From assembly GCA_040218535.1 (NCBI GenBank), contig JAVJRG010000005.1, forward strand, positions 2,046,001-2,110,000: DNA of 64,000 nt. Direction: 5' to 3'. The position numbers and the translations under genes are program-made. The notes beneath the pieces are model-generated. The model was not told where the DNA came from, did no database searches, and saw only the letters and a program-made list of their open reading frames with translations. Shown in pieces: positions 8,478 to 18,187 of the stretch (its first letter is position 1; every line of letters starts with the position of its first letter). This DNA is from Lacipirellulaceae bacterium. GTDB lineage: Bacteria > Planctomycetota > Planctomycetia > Pirellulales > Lacipirellulaceae.

Positions 8478-11132
8478 ATGACGACCGTACGCTGCCTTCA
8501 AGGATTGTTTCTACAGCTTCTATTGGTTCGACTTGCCCTTGGGTTGGCTCCTGCACCGACGCACCTCATTGTGGGCGAAGGGTTCGAAGACCCTCTAGGA
8601 TTCCACGACGCAACGCCGACTTTCTCATGGCAACTACCGGTTGGCACCGCTAGCCAAACGGCTTATCAGATCGAGGTGCGAGACGTTCTCCAGGAAGAGA
8701 AGGCCTGGGACACCGGGTGGATCGATTCCGATCAATCGATCCTCATCCCCTACGGCGGTCATCCATTGGCTTCGCGTCAACAACTAAGTTGGCGTGTTCG
8801 CTTCCGCGATGAGGCTGGTGAGGACTCTGAATGGAGTGAACCCGCTAGCTTCGAACTGGGGCTCCTCAGTTCAAAAGAATGGCAGGCTAGTTGGATTAGT
8901 CCCAAGTGGGATGCTGACGAGCAGATAGAGCAAGTCGCACGGCTACGTCGCGATTTCAACTCATCTGGCAAGGTGATACGTGCCCGTCTCTACGCAACGG
9001 CACGCGGCCTTTACCAGATGCGGCTTAATGGACAAAAGATCGGCAGTGATGCTTTTACCCCAGGCTGGACCTCCTACTCCAAGCGGATCGATACGCAAAC
9101 CTACGACGTGACCAATCTAATTCGTGACGGTGAGAACACGCTGGCCACCTCTTTGGGCTACGGCTGGTACGCGGGCCGCATCGGCTGGAAAGACCAGCGG
9201 CAATTCTATGGCGACTCCCCGGAACTGCTCGCACAGTTAGAAATCACTTACGGAGATGGCCGCACCGAAACGATCGTCACGAACGACGCCTGGAAAGCGA
9301 CGCTCGAAGGGCCTATTCGGTCATCAAGCATCTACGACGGCGAAGCCTACGATGCCCGCCAGGAAATGCCGGAGTGGGATCAGCCCGGTTTCGACGCATC
9401 CACTTGGACTTCGGCGATCGCACGCGAAGAACTGGGCGATGTGAAACTAACGCCGAAGCCCTTTGCCCAGGTGCGCGTCACGGAGACCGTTGCGACGGTC
9501 AAAGTTACCGAGCCGCAGCCCGGCCGCTTTGTCTTCGACTTGGGTCAGAACATTGTCGGGTTACCGAAGCTACAGATACCGGTCGAAAAAGACAAAACCG
9601 TCACGATCCGCTTCGCCGAGATGCTCAACAAGAACGGCAGTCTCTACACGAAGAACTACCGCTCCGCTAAATCACTCAATAAGTACACGGCTGCCGAATC
9701 GAAGACCATTACTTGGCAGCCGCTGTTTACGTTTCATGGATTTCGCTACGTCGAACTTTCTGGACTGCCCGAGGGAGTCGTTCCCGAGAAGGACTGGGTC
9801 CAAGGATTGGTCCTGCACTCAGACCTGAGGCGGATCGGCACGTTTACCTCCTCACACGAAAAGCTCAACCAACTGCAAAGCAATATCACGTGGGGACAGC
9901 GGGGCAACTTCCTCGACATTCCCACCGATTGCCCCCAGCGAGACGAACGTCTCGGCTGGACGGGCGATGCGCAAGCGTTTTGCCCCACGGCAATGTTCAA
10001 CTACGATTGCCACGCCTTCTGGAAAAGCTGGCTCCGCTCGATGCGAGACGATCAGTTCCCCGACGGTCGCATTCCGCATGTCATCCCAGACGCGCTGAAC
10101 AATCGCGGGGGGAGCCCCGGCTGGATGGACGCGGCAACCATTATTCCTTGGCAAGTCTACGTCAGGACAGGCGACAAAGAAATCCTGGAAGAGAACTACG
10201 AGATGATGGAGCGGCTGGTCGGCTGGTATCGCAAGCGTCTGAAAAACGGCGTCGTTGAAAAAGTCGTCGGCTTCGGCGACTGGCTGCAACCCTACGCACC
10301 CGACAACAAAGGCGAAACACCACACCGATACCTTGCGACTGCGTTCTATGTGAACAGCGTGCAGATTCTTGCCAACTCAGCTCGCGTACTCGGGAAAGAG
10401 AAAGACTTGGAAACGTACGGCGCCGAAGCGGCCACAGCGAAGAAGGAGTTTGCTGAATACTTTTTCGACGGGGAAGGAAAACTCAAGAACGTCCCCGAAA
10501 CCCAGACTGCCTACATCCTGGCGATCGGTTTCCAGTTGATCCCTCCCGACCTCCACGCAAAATCCGGGAAGCATTTGGTCCACCTGATCGAGGAAGCCGA
10601 TGGCCACCTACGCACCGGTTTTCTTGGTACGCCGCTTCTTGCCGCGGCTCTCGATCAAACCGGCCATCTCGACGTAGCCTATGCCGTACTCTTCAAAGAG
10701 ACTTACCCCTCTTGGTTCTTTTCCATCAATCAAGGGGCGACCACCATGTGGGAACGCTGGAATAGCTACAGCCACAAAGATGGCTTTGGCAACGCCGCGA
10801 TGAATTCCTTCAATCACTATGCCTACGGTGCGATCGGTCAATTCATGTATGAACGCATCGCCGGCCTCTCGCCTGACGCCAGTCACCCCGGCTACAAACA
10901 CTTTTACGTCCTGCCCGATGTGACGGGGCCACTCACTTCGGCCAGTGCAGAACTCGAAACCCCCCACGGCAAAGCGTCGAGCAGTTGGAAGAAGATCGAT
11001 GGCCAGATCGAAATGAACATCACCGTCCCGCCGAACACGACGGCCACCATTCAGTTCCCCGACGGGCGGCCTCAAGAGACCGTTACCGCGGGGATGCACC
11101 GATTTCAATGCCAGGCTCCCGAAAGTGAGTAG
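8478..11132 (+). CDS. Alpha-L-rhamnosidase, GH78
   Basis: A full-length 884-residue GH78 enzyme. The first 25 residues are hydrophobic (LFLQLLLVRLALGLAPAP), so it is probably exported. N-terminal fibronectin-like and rhamnosidase-N beta domains precede the (alpha/alpha)6 catalytic barrel. The family signature DCPQRDERLGWTGDAQ lies near residues 483-498 and holds the catalytic acids; the second catalytic Glu is in TTMWERWNSY near 759. A C-terminal beta domain closes the protein (LETPHGKASSSW). It releases terminal alpha-L-rhamnose, or desulfated rhamnose if the nearby sulfatases act first. Only 18 bases separate it from the BNR_4 gene, so they are probably co-transcribed. Assignment to GH78 is firm; the glycan it acts on is inferred from context. 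Confidence 0.93.
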   Translation: MTTVRCLQGLFLQLLLVRLALGLAPAPTHLIVGEGFEDPLGFHDATPTFSWQLPVGTASQTAYQIEVRDVLQEEKAWDTGWIDSDQSILIPYGGHPLASRQQLSWRVRFRDEAGEDSEWSEPASFELGLLSSKEWQASWISPKWDADEQIEQVARLRRDFNSSGKVIRARLYATARGLYQMRLNGQKIGSDAFTPGWTSYSKRIDTQTYDVTNLIRDGENTLATSLGYGWYAGRIGWKDQRQFYGDSPELLAQLEITYGDGRTETIVTNDAWKATLEGPIRSSSIYDGEAYDARQEMPEWDQPGFDASTWTSAIAREELGDVKLTPKPFAQVRVTETVATVKVTEPQPGRFVFDLGQNIVGLPKLQIPVEKDKTVTIRFAEMLNKNGSLYTKNYRSAKSLNKYTAAESKTITWQPLFTFHGFRYVELSGLPEGVVPEKDWVQGLVLHSDLRRIGTFTSSHEKLNQLQSNITWGQRGNFLDIPTDCPQRDERLGWTGDAQAFCPTAMFNYDCHAFWKSWLRSMRDDQFPDGRIPHVIPDALNNRGGSPGWMDAATIIPWQVYVRTGDKEILEENYEMMERLVGWYRKRLKNGVVEKVVGFGDWLQPYAPDNKGETPHRYLATAFYVNSVQILANSARVLGKEKDLETYGAEAATAKKEFAEYFFDGEGKLKNVPETQTAYILAIGFQLIPPDLHAKSGKHLVHLIEEADGHLRTGFLGTPLLAAALDQTGHLDVAYAVLFKETYPSWFFSINQGATTMWERWNSYSHKDGFGNAAMNSFNHYAYGAIGQFMYERIAGLSPDASHPGYKHFYVLPDVTGPLTSASAELETPHGKASSSWKKIDGQIEMNITVPPNTTATIQFPDGRPQETVTAGMHRFQCQAPESE

Positions 11133-11190
11133 CGTTGGCAGGTGAAACGAACCAACCCCGCCCAACCTTACGCGAAGATACTCATTCCCC

Positions 11191-12570
11191 ATGAAATCAA
11201 ATCTTCTCCGCATCCTAGCCCAACTCTGCTGCTTCGCAGCGATCGCGGTCTTCAGCGGGCTTAGCCGTGCCGCTGAGCAATCGCCGATGAACATCCTGGT
11301 GCTGTTCGCCGACGACTGGCGGCACGACACCCTGGGAGTCGCGGGAAACCCGGTTGTGCAGACGCCGGTTCTTGACGACCTGGCCGGTCAGGGTGTTCGC
11401 TTCACCCACAATTGCGTCTCCACATCGATCTGCGGCATCAGTCGCGCGACGCTCTTCACTGGGCAATGGATGTCGCGACATGGCTGCCGCAACTTCAAAA
11501 TGTGGAAGACACCCTGGGAGCAAACCTACCCGGGACTGCTGCGTGACAAGGGCTACCACGTCGGCCACGTCGGCAAATGGCACAACGGTGATTTCCCCGC
11601 GGAGCACTTCGACTTTGGCCGCGCCTATTCTGGCACCCACTGGATCGAACAGCCCGACGGATCGAAAGTGCACGTCACTGCCAAGAACGAGCAAGACTCT
11701 CTTGAGTTCCTACAGAAGCGCCCCGCCGATAAGCCCTTCTGTCTGACGGTCGCCTTCTTCGCAACGCACGCCGAGGACAAAAACCCGCTCCAATTTCTTC
11801 CGCAGCCGCAAAGCATGGAGTTGTATCAGGATGTGTCGATCCCTGTTCCGCCGAATGCGACCGACGAATCGTTCCATCGCTTACCTGAGTTTGTCGCGAC
11901 CGAAGAGAACGAAGGACGCAATCGCTGGCATTGGCGTTTCGATACGCCTGAGAAGTACCAGAGGATGATGAAAAACTACTACCGCTTGGCGACCGAAGTC
12001 GATGCGACGTGCGGACGCTTGCTGGCTGAACTCGACAAGCAGGGCGTCACCGACAACACACTCGTCATCTTCACCACCGACAACGGCTACTACCACGCTG
12101 AGCACGGCCTAGCCGACAAATGGTATCCGCACCAGGAGAGCATCCGCGTCCCCCTGATCATCCGCGACCCTCGGATGAAAACGCAAAAGCAAGGCCACAC
12201 TAACGATGCGTTCACGCTCAACGTCGACTTGGCCCCCACCATCCTCGCTGCCGCGGGTATCGATCCGCCCGACACGATGCAAGGCCAAGACCTCAGCCCA
12301 CTTTACATGGGAGCCACCCAGCCACCGTGGCGTGAGGAGTTTTTCTACGAGCACCCCATGCTTCGCAGCAACGACTTCATCCCCGCCTCAGAGGCACTTG
12401 TCCGTAAAGATTGGAAGTACTTTTACTGGCCCGCTTTCGACCGCGAACAACTGTTCGATCTCAAGGCCGACCCCCGGGAAGAGAACGATCTGGCGAATGA
12501 TCCTGCTTATGCTGAGCAGTTGAGCGAAATGCGAGAGAGGTTTCAGGAACTAAAAGTTCTGTCCAACTAA
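11191..12570 (+). CDS. Sulfatase (S1 family), secreted
   Basis: A 459-residue sulfatase with a signal peptide ([18 protein letters not shown]). The metal site begins with [12 protein letters not shown], and the expected formylglycine residue is Cys81 in [14 protein letters not shown]. Here the third position is Ile, where the textbook C-x-P/A-x-R consensus has Pro or Ala. [10 protein letters not shown] and [13 protein letters not shown] supply further family residues (Lys/His and Asp-Asn metal ligands). It hydrolyses a sulfate ester on a polysaccharide or oligosaccharide in the periplasm or outside. It follows the GH78 gene by 58 bases and starts a row of four sulfatases. No formylglycine-generating enzyme is encoded in the window. 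Confidence 0.9.
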   Translation: MKSNLLRILAQLCCFAAIAVFSGLSRAAEQSPMNILVLFADDWRHDTLGVAGNPVVQTPVLDDLAGQGVRFTHNCVSTSICGISRATLFTGQWMSRHGCRNFKMWKTPWEQTYPGLLRDKGYHVGHVGKWHNGDFPAEHFDFGRAYSGTHWIEQPDGSKVHVTAKNEQDSLEFLQKRPADKPFCLTVAFFATHAEDKNPLQFLPQPQSMELYQDVSIPVPPNATDESFHRLPEFVATEENEGRNRWHWRFDTPEKYQRMMKNYYRLATEVDATCGRLLAELDKQGVTDNTLVIFTTDNGYYHAEHGLADKWYPHQESIRVPLIIRDPRMKTQKQGHTNDAFTLNVDLAPTILAAAGIDPPDTMQGQDLSPLYMGATQPPWREEFFYEHPMLRSNDFIPASEALVRKDWKYFYWPAFDREQLFDLKADPREENDLANDPAYAEQLSEMRERFQELKVLSN

Positions 12571-12718
12571 GACAATTTGGTAAGCCTCTAGCTGTATGCA
12601 CAGGAAGCTTTTATAGACTGCGATTCTTCCAACCCTCTCTGAAAAACGATCGCAGCGTGATTTCGAATATAGGGCCCAACAACTTCACTTTCTACGAGAC
12701 TCTCCGAAAGGTTCAAGC

Positions 12719-14194
12719 TTGCTTTGCCAGAAGAAGACGATCAGCAAATGGGTAGTTGCGTTATTTATAGTTGCCGCTGAGGTCAATCCAACTCATGCAG
12801 AGCCAATCACAGAAAGCACTCGACCAAACTTCCTGGTTTTCATCGCTGACGACCTGAACAAGGAATATTACGGTTGTTATGGCAACGAGCAAACGGCTGC
12901 GCCGACCGCTTCGCAGTTAGCGGCGGAGGGCATGGTTTTCGAGAACGCATTTACCGGGCAGGCGATCTGTGCTCCGTCGCGTTCGATGCTCTACACGGGC
13001 AAGTATCCGTTAAGAAACGGAGCGTTTATGAATCATTCGCGAGTGTATCAAGGCACTCGAAGCGTTTGTCATTATCTCCGAGATGCATCCTATGACGTGA
13101 TCCTCTGCGGAAAATCACACGTCAAACCAGATGATGCGTTCCCTTGGACGATTACCATGCATTCCGCCGAGCCTGCTGGTAATCCGGCAATGTATACGAA
13201 ACCTGCGATGCCGCTGGAACGTTTGGAGAGCTACCTTTCAGCGAAGGACGAAAGTAATGGGCGTCCCTTCTGTATCATAGCTTCGAGCTTCTATCCTCAT
13301 GGAGAGCATCCTACGAGCACTGAATTTACCGCAGATAAAGTAAGCGTAACCCGCTTTCAAAATGACAACAGACGCACCAGAGAGTCTGAAGCCCGATTCT
13401 GCCAAGCCATTAAGAATAGCGACGATGAACTTGCAGGGGTACTCGCCCTGCTAGACAAATACGAACTGGCAGAGAACACGCTTGTCATTTATGTTTCTGA
13501 TCACGGACGCTTCGGTAAATGGACCGTCTACGATCGAGGACTCAATGTTCCCTTCATTGCTCGTTGGCCGGGAGTGATTAAGGAGGGAACTAGAACCACT
13601 GCTCTTGTCTCTTTTGCTGATGTCCTCCCAACGATGTTGGAGCTAGCAGGCGTTGACCCAGTCAGAGACCTAGACGGTAAGAGCTTCTTAGGTGTCTTGA
13701 AGGGGCGCACGACGACGCACCAAGACTATGGCTATGGCGTGATGACCAATCAGGGAATCATCAACGCCCATGTGTTCCCGGGAAGAATGATCAGGTCGGC
13801 TCGATATAAATACATTCGGAACTACAATGCGATGGCGGTCGTCCAGCGCAGAGAGAAAGCAGGAGAGGATTTCAGTGCTTTTCTAAGGATGGGAGCTGAA
13901 CTACACCCTGGCGTGCCGGAAGAGGAGCTGTTCGATCTTGATGACGACCCAGAAGAGCAAAACAACTTGGCGACGAACCCCGCCTATCAAGCGACCAAGG
14001 CAGAGTTGAAGCAGAAACTCCAAGAGTGGCTGGTCGCTCAAAACGATTTCTTGAAGGAGCCCGGCAAGATGCCCCTGCTGCACACAAGCAAAACTTACCG
14101 CTTAGATCAAAGACATCCACGACGAAAGACTAGCCTCCCGACAGAATTACTTAACTCGCTCGACGATTTCGATTTCTACAAACATCAACCATAG
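12719..14194 (+). CDS. Sulfatase (S1 family), secreted
   Basis: A 491-residue sulfatase. No ATG fits; a TTG at 12719, about 6-10 bases after GAAAGG, gives a clean signal peptide (WVVALFIVAAEVNPTHAEP). The active-site motif is canonical: Cys84 in AICAPSRSMLYTGKYP is the expected formylglycine. VFIADDLNKEYYG gives the metal-binding Asp pair and VSDHGRFGKWTVYDRG the C-terminal Asp-His site. A 148-base gap separates it from the preceding sulfatase, so it may have its own promoter. It differs strongly from its three neighbours, so each sulfatase probably has its own position specificity on the sulfated sugar chain. Substrate is unknown. Confidence 0.9.
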   Translation: MLCQKKTISKWVVALFIVAAEVNPTHAEPITESTRPNFLVFIADDLNKEYYGCYGNEQTAAPTASQLAAEGMVFENAFTGQAICAPSRSMLYTGKYPLRNGAFMNHSRVYQGTRSVCHYLRDASYDVILCGKSHVKPDDAFPWTITMHSAEPAGNPAMYTKPAMPLERLESYLSAKDESNGRPFCIIASSFYPHGEHPTSTEFTADKVSVTRFQNDNRRTRESEARFCQAIKNSDDELAGVLALLDKYELAENTLVIYVSDHGRFGKWTVYDRGLNVPFIARWPGVIKEGTRTTALVSFADVLPTMLELAGVDPVRDLDGKSFLGVLKGRTTTHQDYGYGVMTNQGIINAHVFPGRMIRSARYKYIRNYNAMAVVQRREKAGEDFSAFLRMGAELHPGVPEEELFDLDDDPEEQNNLATNPAYQATKAELKQKLQEWLVAQNDFLKEPGKMPLLHTSKTYRLDQRHPRRKTSLPTELLNSLDDFDFYKHQP

Positions 14195-14203
14195 ATTAAA
14201 CCA

Positions 14204-15625
14204 ATGAGAATTTTCTTTACGTTGCTTGCGATACTCGGGGTATCGACTTCGATTCAAGCCGAGAACCGGCCGAACATTCTGTTCATTGCGGTCGACGACT
14301 TGCGGCCCGAGTTTGCATCCTACGGTGCGGATCAGATCAATTCGCCGAATTTAGACCGTCTTGCCAGTCAAGCCACGCAATTCAATCGAGCCTATTGCTC
14401 CGTCTCGACTTGTGGAGCGTCACGAGCAAGTTTACTCACCAGTGTTCGGCCTACGCCCACTCGATTCGTCACGGCGAAGGAGACAAGAGCCGACGTGGAT
14501 GCGCCTTGGGCCGTTCCCTTCAACACTCACTTTAAATCGCACGGCTACCAGACGATTTCACTAGGCAAAATCTATCATCAAGCCAGCGATAACGAGGAAG
14601 GCTGGTCCAAGAAACCATGGAAGCCTGAGACCAATCTATACGCGCTCCAAGAGAACCAAACACTCGCGGCGGCTAAAGGAAGAGGGCCAAGTACGGAGGT
14701 CCCTGATGTTTCCGATGAGACGTACCCGGACGGAGAACTCGCCTTACAGGCAGTCAACGAGCTCCGCGAGCTGACCACACACTCGCAGGAGCCTTTCCTG
14801 CTTGCGGTCGGATTCTACAGACCGCACCTTCCCTTTGTTGCGCCGCAAAAGTATTGGGATCTGTACCCCGTCGATACAGTTGTACTGCCTGACAACTACA
14901 GAATTCCCGAGAACGCTCCGCAAGCCTCCCTCCATCGATTCGGAGAATTGCGAAACTATTCGGACGTTAGTAAAAAAGGCCCACTGTCCGACGAGCAAGC
15001 ACTCCACCTAATACGGGGATACTACGCCTGCGTCAGTTACGTTGATGCTCAGATTGGCAGAGTCATCAATGAACTGGAGCGACTCGACCTGGCTGACAAT
15101 ACCATCGTGGTTTTGTGGGGAGATCACGGTTGGAATCTTGGTGATCACACGCTCTGGTGCAAGCATTCAGTTTACGAGTCATCACTGCGAATTCCCTTGA
15201 TCATCAAGACCCCCCGGCATTCGGCAGGACAGCAAACAGATGCTATCGTCGAATCGATTGATATCTACCCAACGCTCTGCGAGCTCGCCGGCCTCCCTGT
15301 GCCAAAGACGGTCGAAGGTCGGAGCTTGGTTCCCTTGCTGAAGCAACCCAACCTAGCGTGGCCTGACGTAGCCTTCAGCCGATTTCGGACAGGTGATTCC
15401 CTCCGGACGGATCGTTACCGCTACAGTGAGTACCACAATATGACATCAGGCAAATATCTTGGTCGCATGCTGTACGACCACAAACTTGACGCGCTCGAGA
15501 ACCACAACATTGCAGAGCGGCCCGAAAATAAGGAGCTCGTTGCCAAACTAGCGGAACTTCTTGAAGAAAAGCGTCTCGCAACTGCCAAACCACCCAGTCC
15601 GCGGCGTTCGTCTCCCAAAAAATAA
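14204..15625 (+). CDS. Iduronate-2-sulfatase-like sulfatase, secreted
   Basis: A 473-residue sulfatase with a signal peptide (FFTLLAILGVSTSIQAEN). FIAVDDLRPEFASYG and VSTCGASRASLLTSVRPTP (formylglycine Cys70) are typical of the iduronate-2-sulfatase-like subgroup, as are GFYRPHLPFVAPQKYW and WGDHGWNLGDHTLWCKHS. By homology it would remove a 2-O-sulfate from a uronic acid or a similarly placed ester. Ulvan contains iduronic and glucuronic acid as well as sulfated rhamnose and xylose, so this fits the inferred substrate, but the family name alone does not prove specificity. The ATG lies nine bases after the preceding stop, so the two genes are almost certainly one transcript. Confidence 0.9.
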   Translation: MRIFFTLLAILGVSTSIQAENRPNILFIAVDDLRPEFASYGADQINSPNLDRLASQATQFNRAYCSVSTCGASRASLLTSVRPTPTRFVTAKETRADVDAPWAVPFNTHFKSHGYQTISLGKIYHQASDNEEGWSKKPWKPETNLYALQENQTLAAAKGRGPSTEVPDVSDETYPDGELALQAVNELRELTTHSQEPFLLAVGFYRPHLPFVAPQKYWDLYPVDTVVLPDNYRIPENAPQASLHRFGELRNYSDVSKKGPLSDEQALHLIRGYYACVSYVDAQIGRVINELERLDLADNTIVVLWGDHGWNLGDHTLWCKHSVYESSLRIPLIIKTPRHSAGQQTDAIVESIDIYPTLCELAGLPVPKTVEGRSLVPLLKQPNLAWPDVAFSRFRTGDSLRTDRYRYSEYHNMTSGKYLGRMLYDHKLDALENHNIAERPENKELVAKLAELLEEKRLATAKPPSPRRSSPKK

Positions 15626-15689
15626 TGAAGCTTCGTTCAATCATCTCTGCCTACAAAGTCAACTGACAAAAAACCAGTGAGGAAAGAGT

Positions 15690-17123
15690 ATGCGGCGAGC
15701 TAAGATCCGGACGCTATACATCGCAGCAATCGCGAGTGCTTTCTCCAGCAGTGGAATCATCAATCAGTGCAACGCGGCACAGCTAAACCAAGCTAGGCGC
15801 AAACCCAACATTGTGTTCATCATGGCAGACGACCTGGGATGGTCGGACGTTGGCTATAACGGTGCGGAGTTTTATGAAACGCCGAACATCGATGCGTTGT
15901 GCAAGTCCGGCATGGAGTTCACTTCGGCGTATCCCGGCGGTGCCAATTGCATGCCGTCCCGCGCGTGCATCATGAGTGGAATGTACACCCCGCGAACGAA
16001 AATGTGGACGCCAGGCAGGGTGGCGAAAGGAGATCCCCGCTTCATGCGATTTCTGGTGCCAAACCAGAAAAATCGCCGTGGTGATGGAAAAATCCCAACG
16101 AAGGGCTCATTGGGTCCATCCGTGGTCTCACTGGCTCACGTGCTGAAGCAGGCTGGCTACAAGACGCTGCATCTGGGTAAATGGCATCTCGGTCGGGAGA
16201 ACCCGCTGGGATTCGATCGGAATGACGTCAATGGCCGCGGTGCTGGTTTGGAGAAGGACCAGAAATTCTACGGCAACAAAGACGTGGCCGAGTGGCTGAC
16301 CGACGCCGCAGTCGAATACATCGCGGAAAATAAAGAAGGAACGCAGCCCTTCTTCATCTATCTGAATCACTATGACGTTCATGTGCCGATCAATGCCCGT
16401 GACGCAGTGGTTGAGAAGTACCGCAAGAAGAAGGCCACCCAAAAGTGGAATCGTAACTGGAATCCTGTCTATGCAGCAATGGTCGAGGCGGTAGATCGAT
16501 CGGTTGGCCGCGTGTGGCAGTCGCTCAAAGCCAATGGCTTGGAGGAGAATACATTATTGATTTTCACCTCTGACAACGGTGGGTATGGTGGAGCCACCTG
16601 GAACACACCTCTAAAAGGTTCAAAAGGCAGCTTCTACGAAGGCGGCATCCGCACGCCGCTGTGCATAAGTTGGCCCGGAAAAATCAAGCCGAGAACCACG
16701 TGTCACACACCAGTCACAGGAGTCGACTACATGCCAACTTTCGCCGAATTGGCAGGCGCGGTTCCTCCGACGACACAGCCAGTTGACGGAGTTTCGATCG
16801 TTCCGTTGCTGAGGGGGCAGCCGCTTGCGGAACGCTCTGTCTACTGGCACTATCCTCTTTATCTTGACGGACGTGTGAAGACCAAACCAGTCTTTAGCAC
16901 CGATCGCATGCACTGGCGGACAACGCCGTGCAGCGTGATTCGCCATGGCGACTGGAAGCTAATTCAGTTTTTCGAAACCGACACGACGGAACTGTACAAT
17001 CTCAAGCAGGACCCAGGTGAGCAAAGTGATCTCGCAACCGACCACCGCGACAAGGTCAAAGAACTCCTATCGCTGTTAAAAGCGTGGCAGACCAACACCG
17101 AGCGAACATTCCGGAAACCCTGA
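15690..17123 (+). CDS. Arylsulfatase-type sulfatase (S1), secreted
   Basis: A 477-residue sulfatase, last of the row of four. Signal peptide IAAIASAFSSSGIINQCNAA; GAGGAAAGAGT is a clear ribosome site. FIMADDLGWSDVGYNG carries the first metal-site aspartates, Cys87 in ANCMPSRACIMSGMY is the formylglycine residue, HLGKWHLGREN gives the Lys/His pair and FTSDNGGYGG the Asp-Asn pair. FYEGGIRTPLCISWPG is typical of the arylsulfatase A-like subgroup. It is convergent with the FAH-type gene, 190 bases away. That gap has a short imperfect hairpin (GGATG-ACAT-CATCC near 17162) but no clear terminator. Confidence 0.92.
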   Translation: MRRAKIRTLYIAAIASAFSSSGIINQCNAAQLNQARRKPNIVFIMADDLGWSDVGYNGAEFYETPNIDALCKSGMEFTSAYPGGANCMPSRACIMSGMYTPRTKMWTPGRVAKGDPRFMRFLVPNQKNRRGDGKIPTKGSLGPSVVSLAHVLKQAGYKTLHLGKWHLGRENPLGFDRNDVNGRGAGLEKDQKFYGNKDVAEWLTDAAVEYIAENKEGTQPFFIYLNHYDVHVPINARDAVVEKYRKKKATQKWNRNWNPVYAAMVEAVDRSVGRVWQSLKANGLEENTLLIFTSDNGGYGGATWNTPLKGSKGSFYEGGIRTPLCISWPGKIKPRTTCHTPVTGVDYMPTFAELAGAVPPTTQPVDGVSIVPLLRGQPLAERSVYWHYPLYLDGRVKTKPVFSTDRMHWRTTPCSVIRHGDWKLIQFFETDTTELYNLKQDPGEQSDLATDHRDKVKELLSLLKAWQTNTERTFRKP

Positions 17124-17313
17124 ACCCAGACTTCAATCCCAACTACGTCGCTCCGCGTCCTGGATGACATCATCCTGGGTGGAAGTAGTCATCATGTCAC
17201 TGCCAACCAGGACAATGTCGGGATTCTCGTTGTGCCGGGAGTCTTTTTAACATACCAGTGAAATCACGATTCTCGGGACGAGTGCTTGAACGCACTTGAA
17301 CCTCAGCCTACCG

Positions 17314-18168
17314 CTACCGCGAAGGCTTCACTTCCTGCCGTGAGGAACCTAATCCCTCGATACTCAGCTCAACCACATCCCCAGCCTTGAGGTACTGCGG
17401 CGGATCAAAGCCTAGACCAACGCCGTGCGGGGTCCCCGTGGAGATGACATCGCCTGGGAGTAGCGACATGTGTTGACTCAGATAGCTAACGACTGTCGGC
17501 ACGTCGAAAATGAAATTTGATGTCGAGCCGTTTTGCTTCTGCTCACCATTGACTGAAAGCTGCATGGCTAACGAATTGACGTCGGCGATCTCGTCTTTCG
17601 TAGCGAGAAACGGTCCGAGCGGAGCGAACGTATCGCAGCTCTTTCCCTTGACCCACTGGCCGCCGGTTTCGAGCTGGAAGTGTCGTTCGGAATAGTCGTT
17701 ATGTAGAGCATAGCCAGCCACGTAATCCAGCGCCTGTTCCTTCTCGACGTAGCTTGCCTTCTTGCCAATCACCACGGCAAGTTCCACTTCCCAGTCGGTC
17801 TTCTCACCGCCACGAGGAAGGACCAGATCGTCATTCGGTCCGACCAGCGAACTGGTCGCCTTGAAGAAGACAACCGGCTCTTCGGGAATCGCCATGCCGG
17901 ACTCGGCGGCGTGGTCGCTAAAGTTGAGCCCGATGCAAATGATCTTCGACGGGCGAGCGATCGGCGGCCCCAAACGGGCATCACTGGGAATCTCTTCGCA
18001 GGACGATCCGTGTTCCGCGAACCACGCTTCCAGCCGTGCGAGTCCGTCGGTGGCAAAGAAGGTTTCGCTGTAATCTTCGCCGAACGCTGAGCAATCAATC
18101 CGCTTTCCGTCCGCAAGCTGCAGACCGGGTTTCTCTTGGTCGACTTCGCCAAATCGTATTAGTTTCAT
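17314..18168 (-). CDS. FAH-family hydrolase, likely 2,4-diketo-3-deoxy-sugar-acid hydrolase
   Basis: A 284-residue fumarylacetoacetate hydrolase family protein. IICIGLNFSDHAAESG opens the catalytic domain; DWEVELAVVIGK supplies the Glu-x-Glu metal ligands; HNDYSERHFQLE and STGTPHGVGLGF are further signatures. In the non-phosphorylated L-fucose and L-rhamnose pathways this family splits the 2,4-diketo-3-deoxy acid into pyruvate and L-lactate. Its neighbours supply the dehydrogenase (SDR) and dehydratase (UxaA type) steps that precede it, which is why I favour this over other FAH functions such as ureidoglycolate lyase or hydroxypentadienoate hydratase. Nineteen bases separate it from the SDR stop, so they are one operon. 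Cytoplasmic. Confidence 0.85.
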   Translation of the reverse strand: MKLIRFGEVDQEKPGLQLADGKRIDCSAFGEDYSETFFATDGLARLEAWFAEHGSSCEEIPSDARLGPPIARPSKIICIGLNFSDHAAESGMAIPEEPVVFFKATSSLVGPNDDLVLPRGGEKTDWEVELAVVIGKKASYVEKEQALDYVAGYALHNDYSERHFQLETGGQWVKGKSCDTFAPLGPFLATKDEIADVNSLAMQLSVNGEQKQNGSTSNFIFDVPTVVSYLSQHMSLLPGDVISTGTPHGVGLGFDPPQYLKAGDVVELSIEGLGSSRQEVKPSR

Positions 18169-18187
18169 CGTTGTCTCGTTGAAGTGT

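Noticed and set aside
12661-12718. ATG start for the second sulfatase
   Set aside because: No in-frame ATG lies near a signal peptide; the TTG with GAAAGG upstream gives the complete signal.
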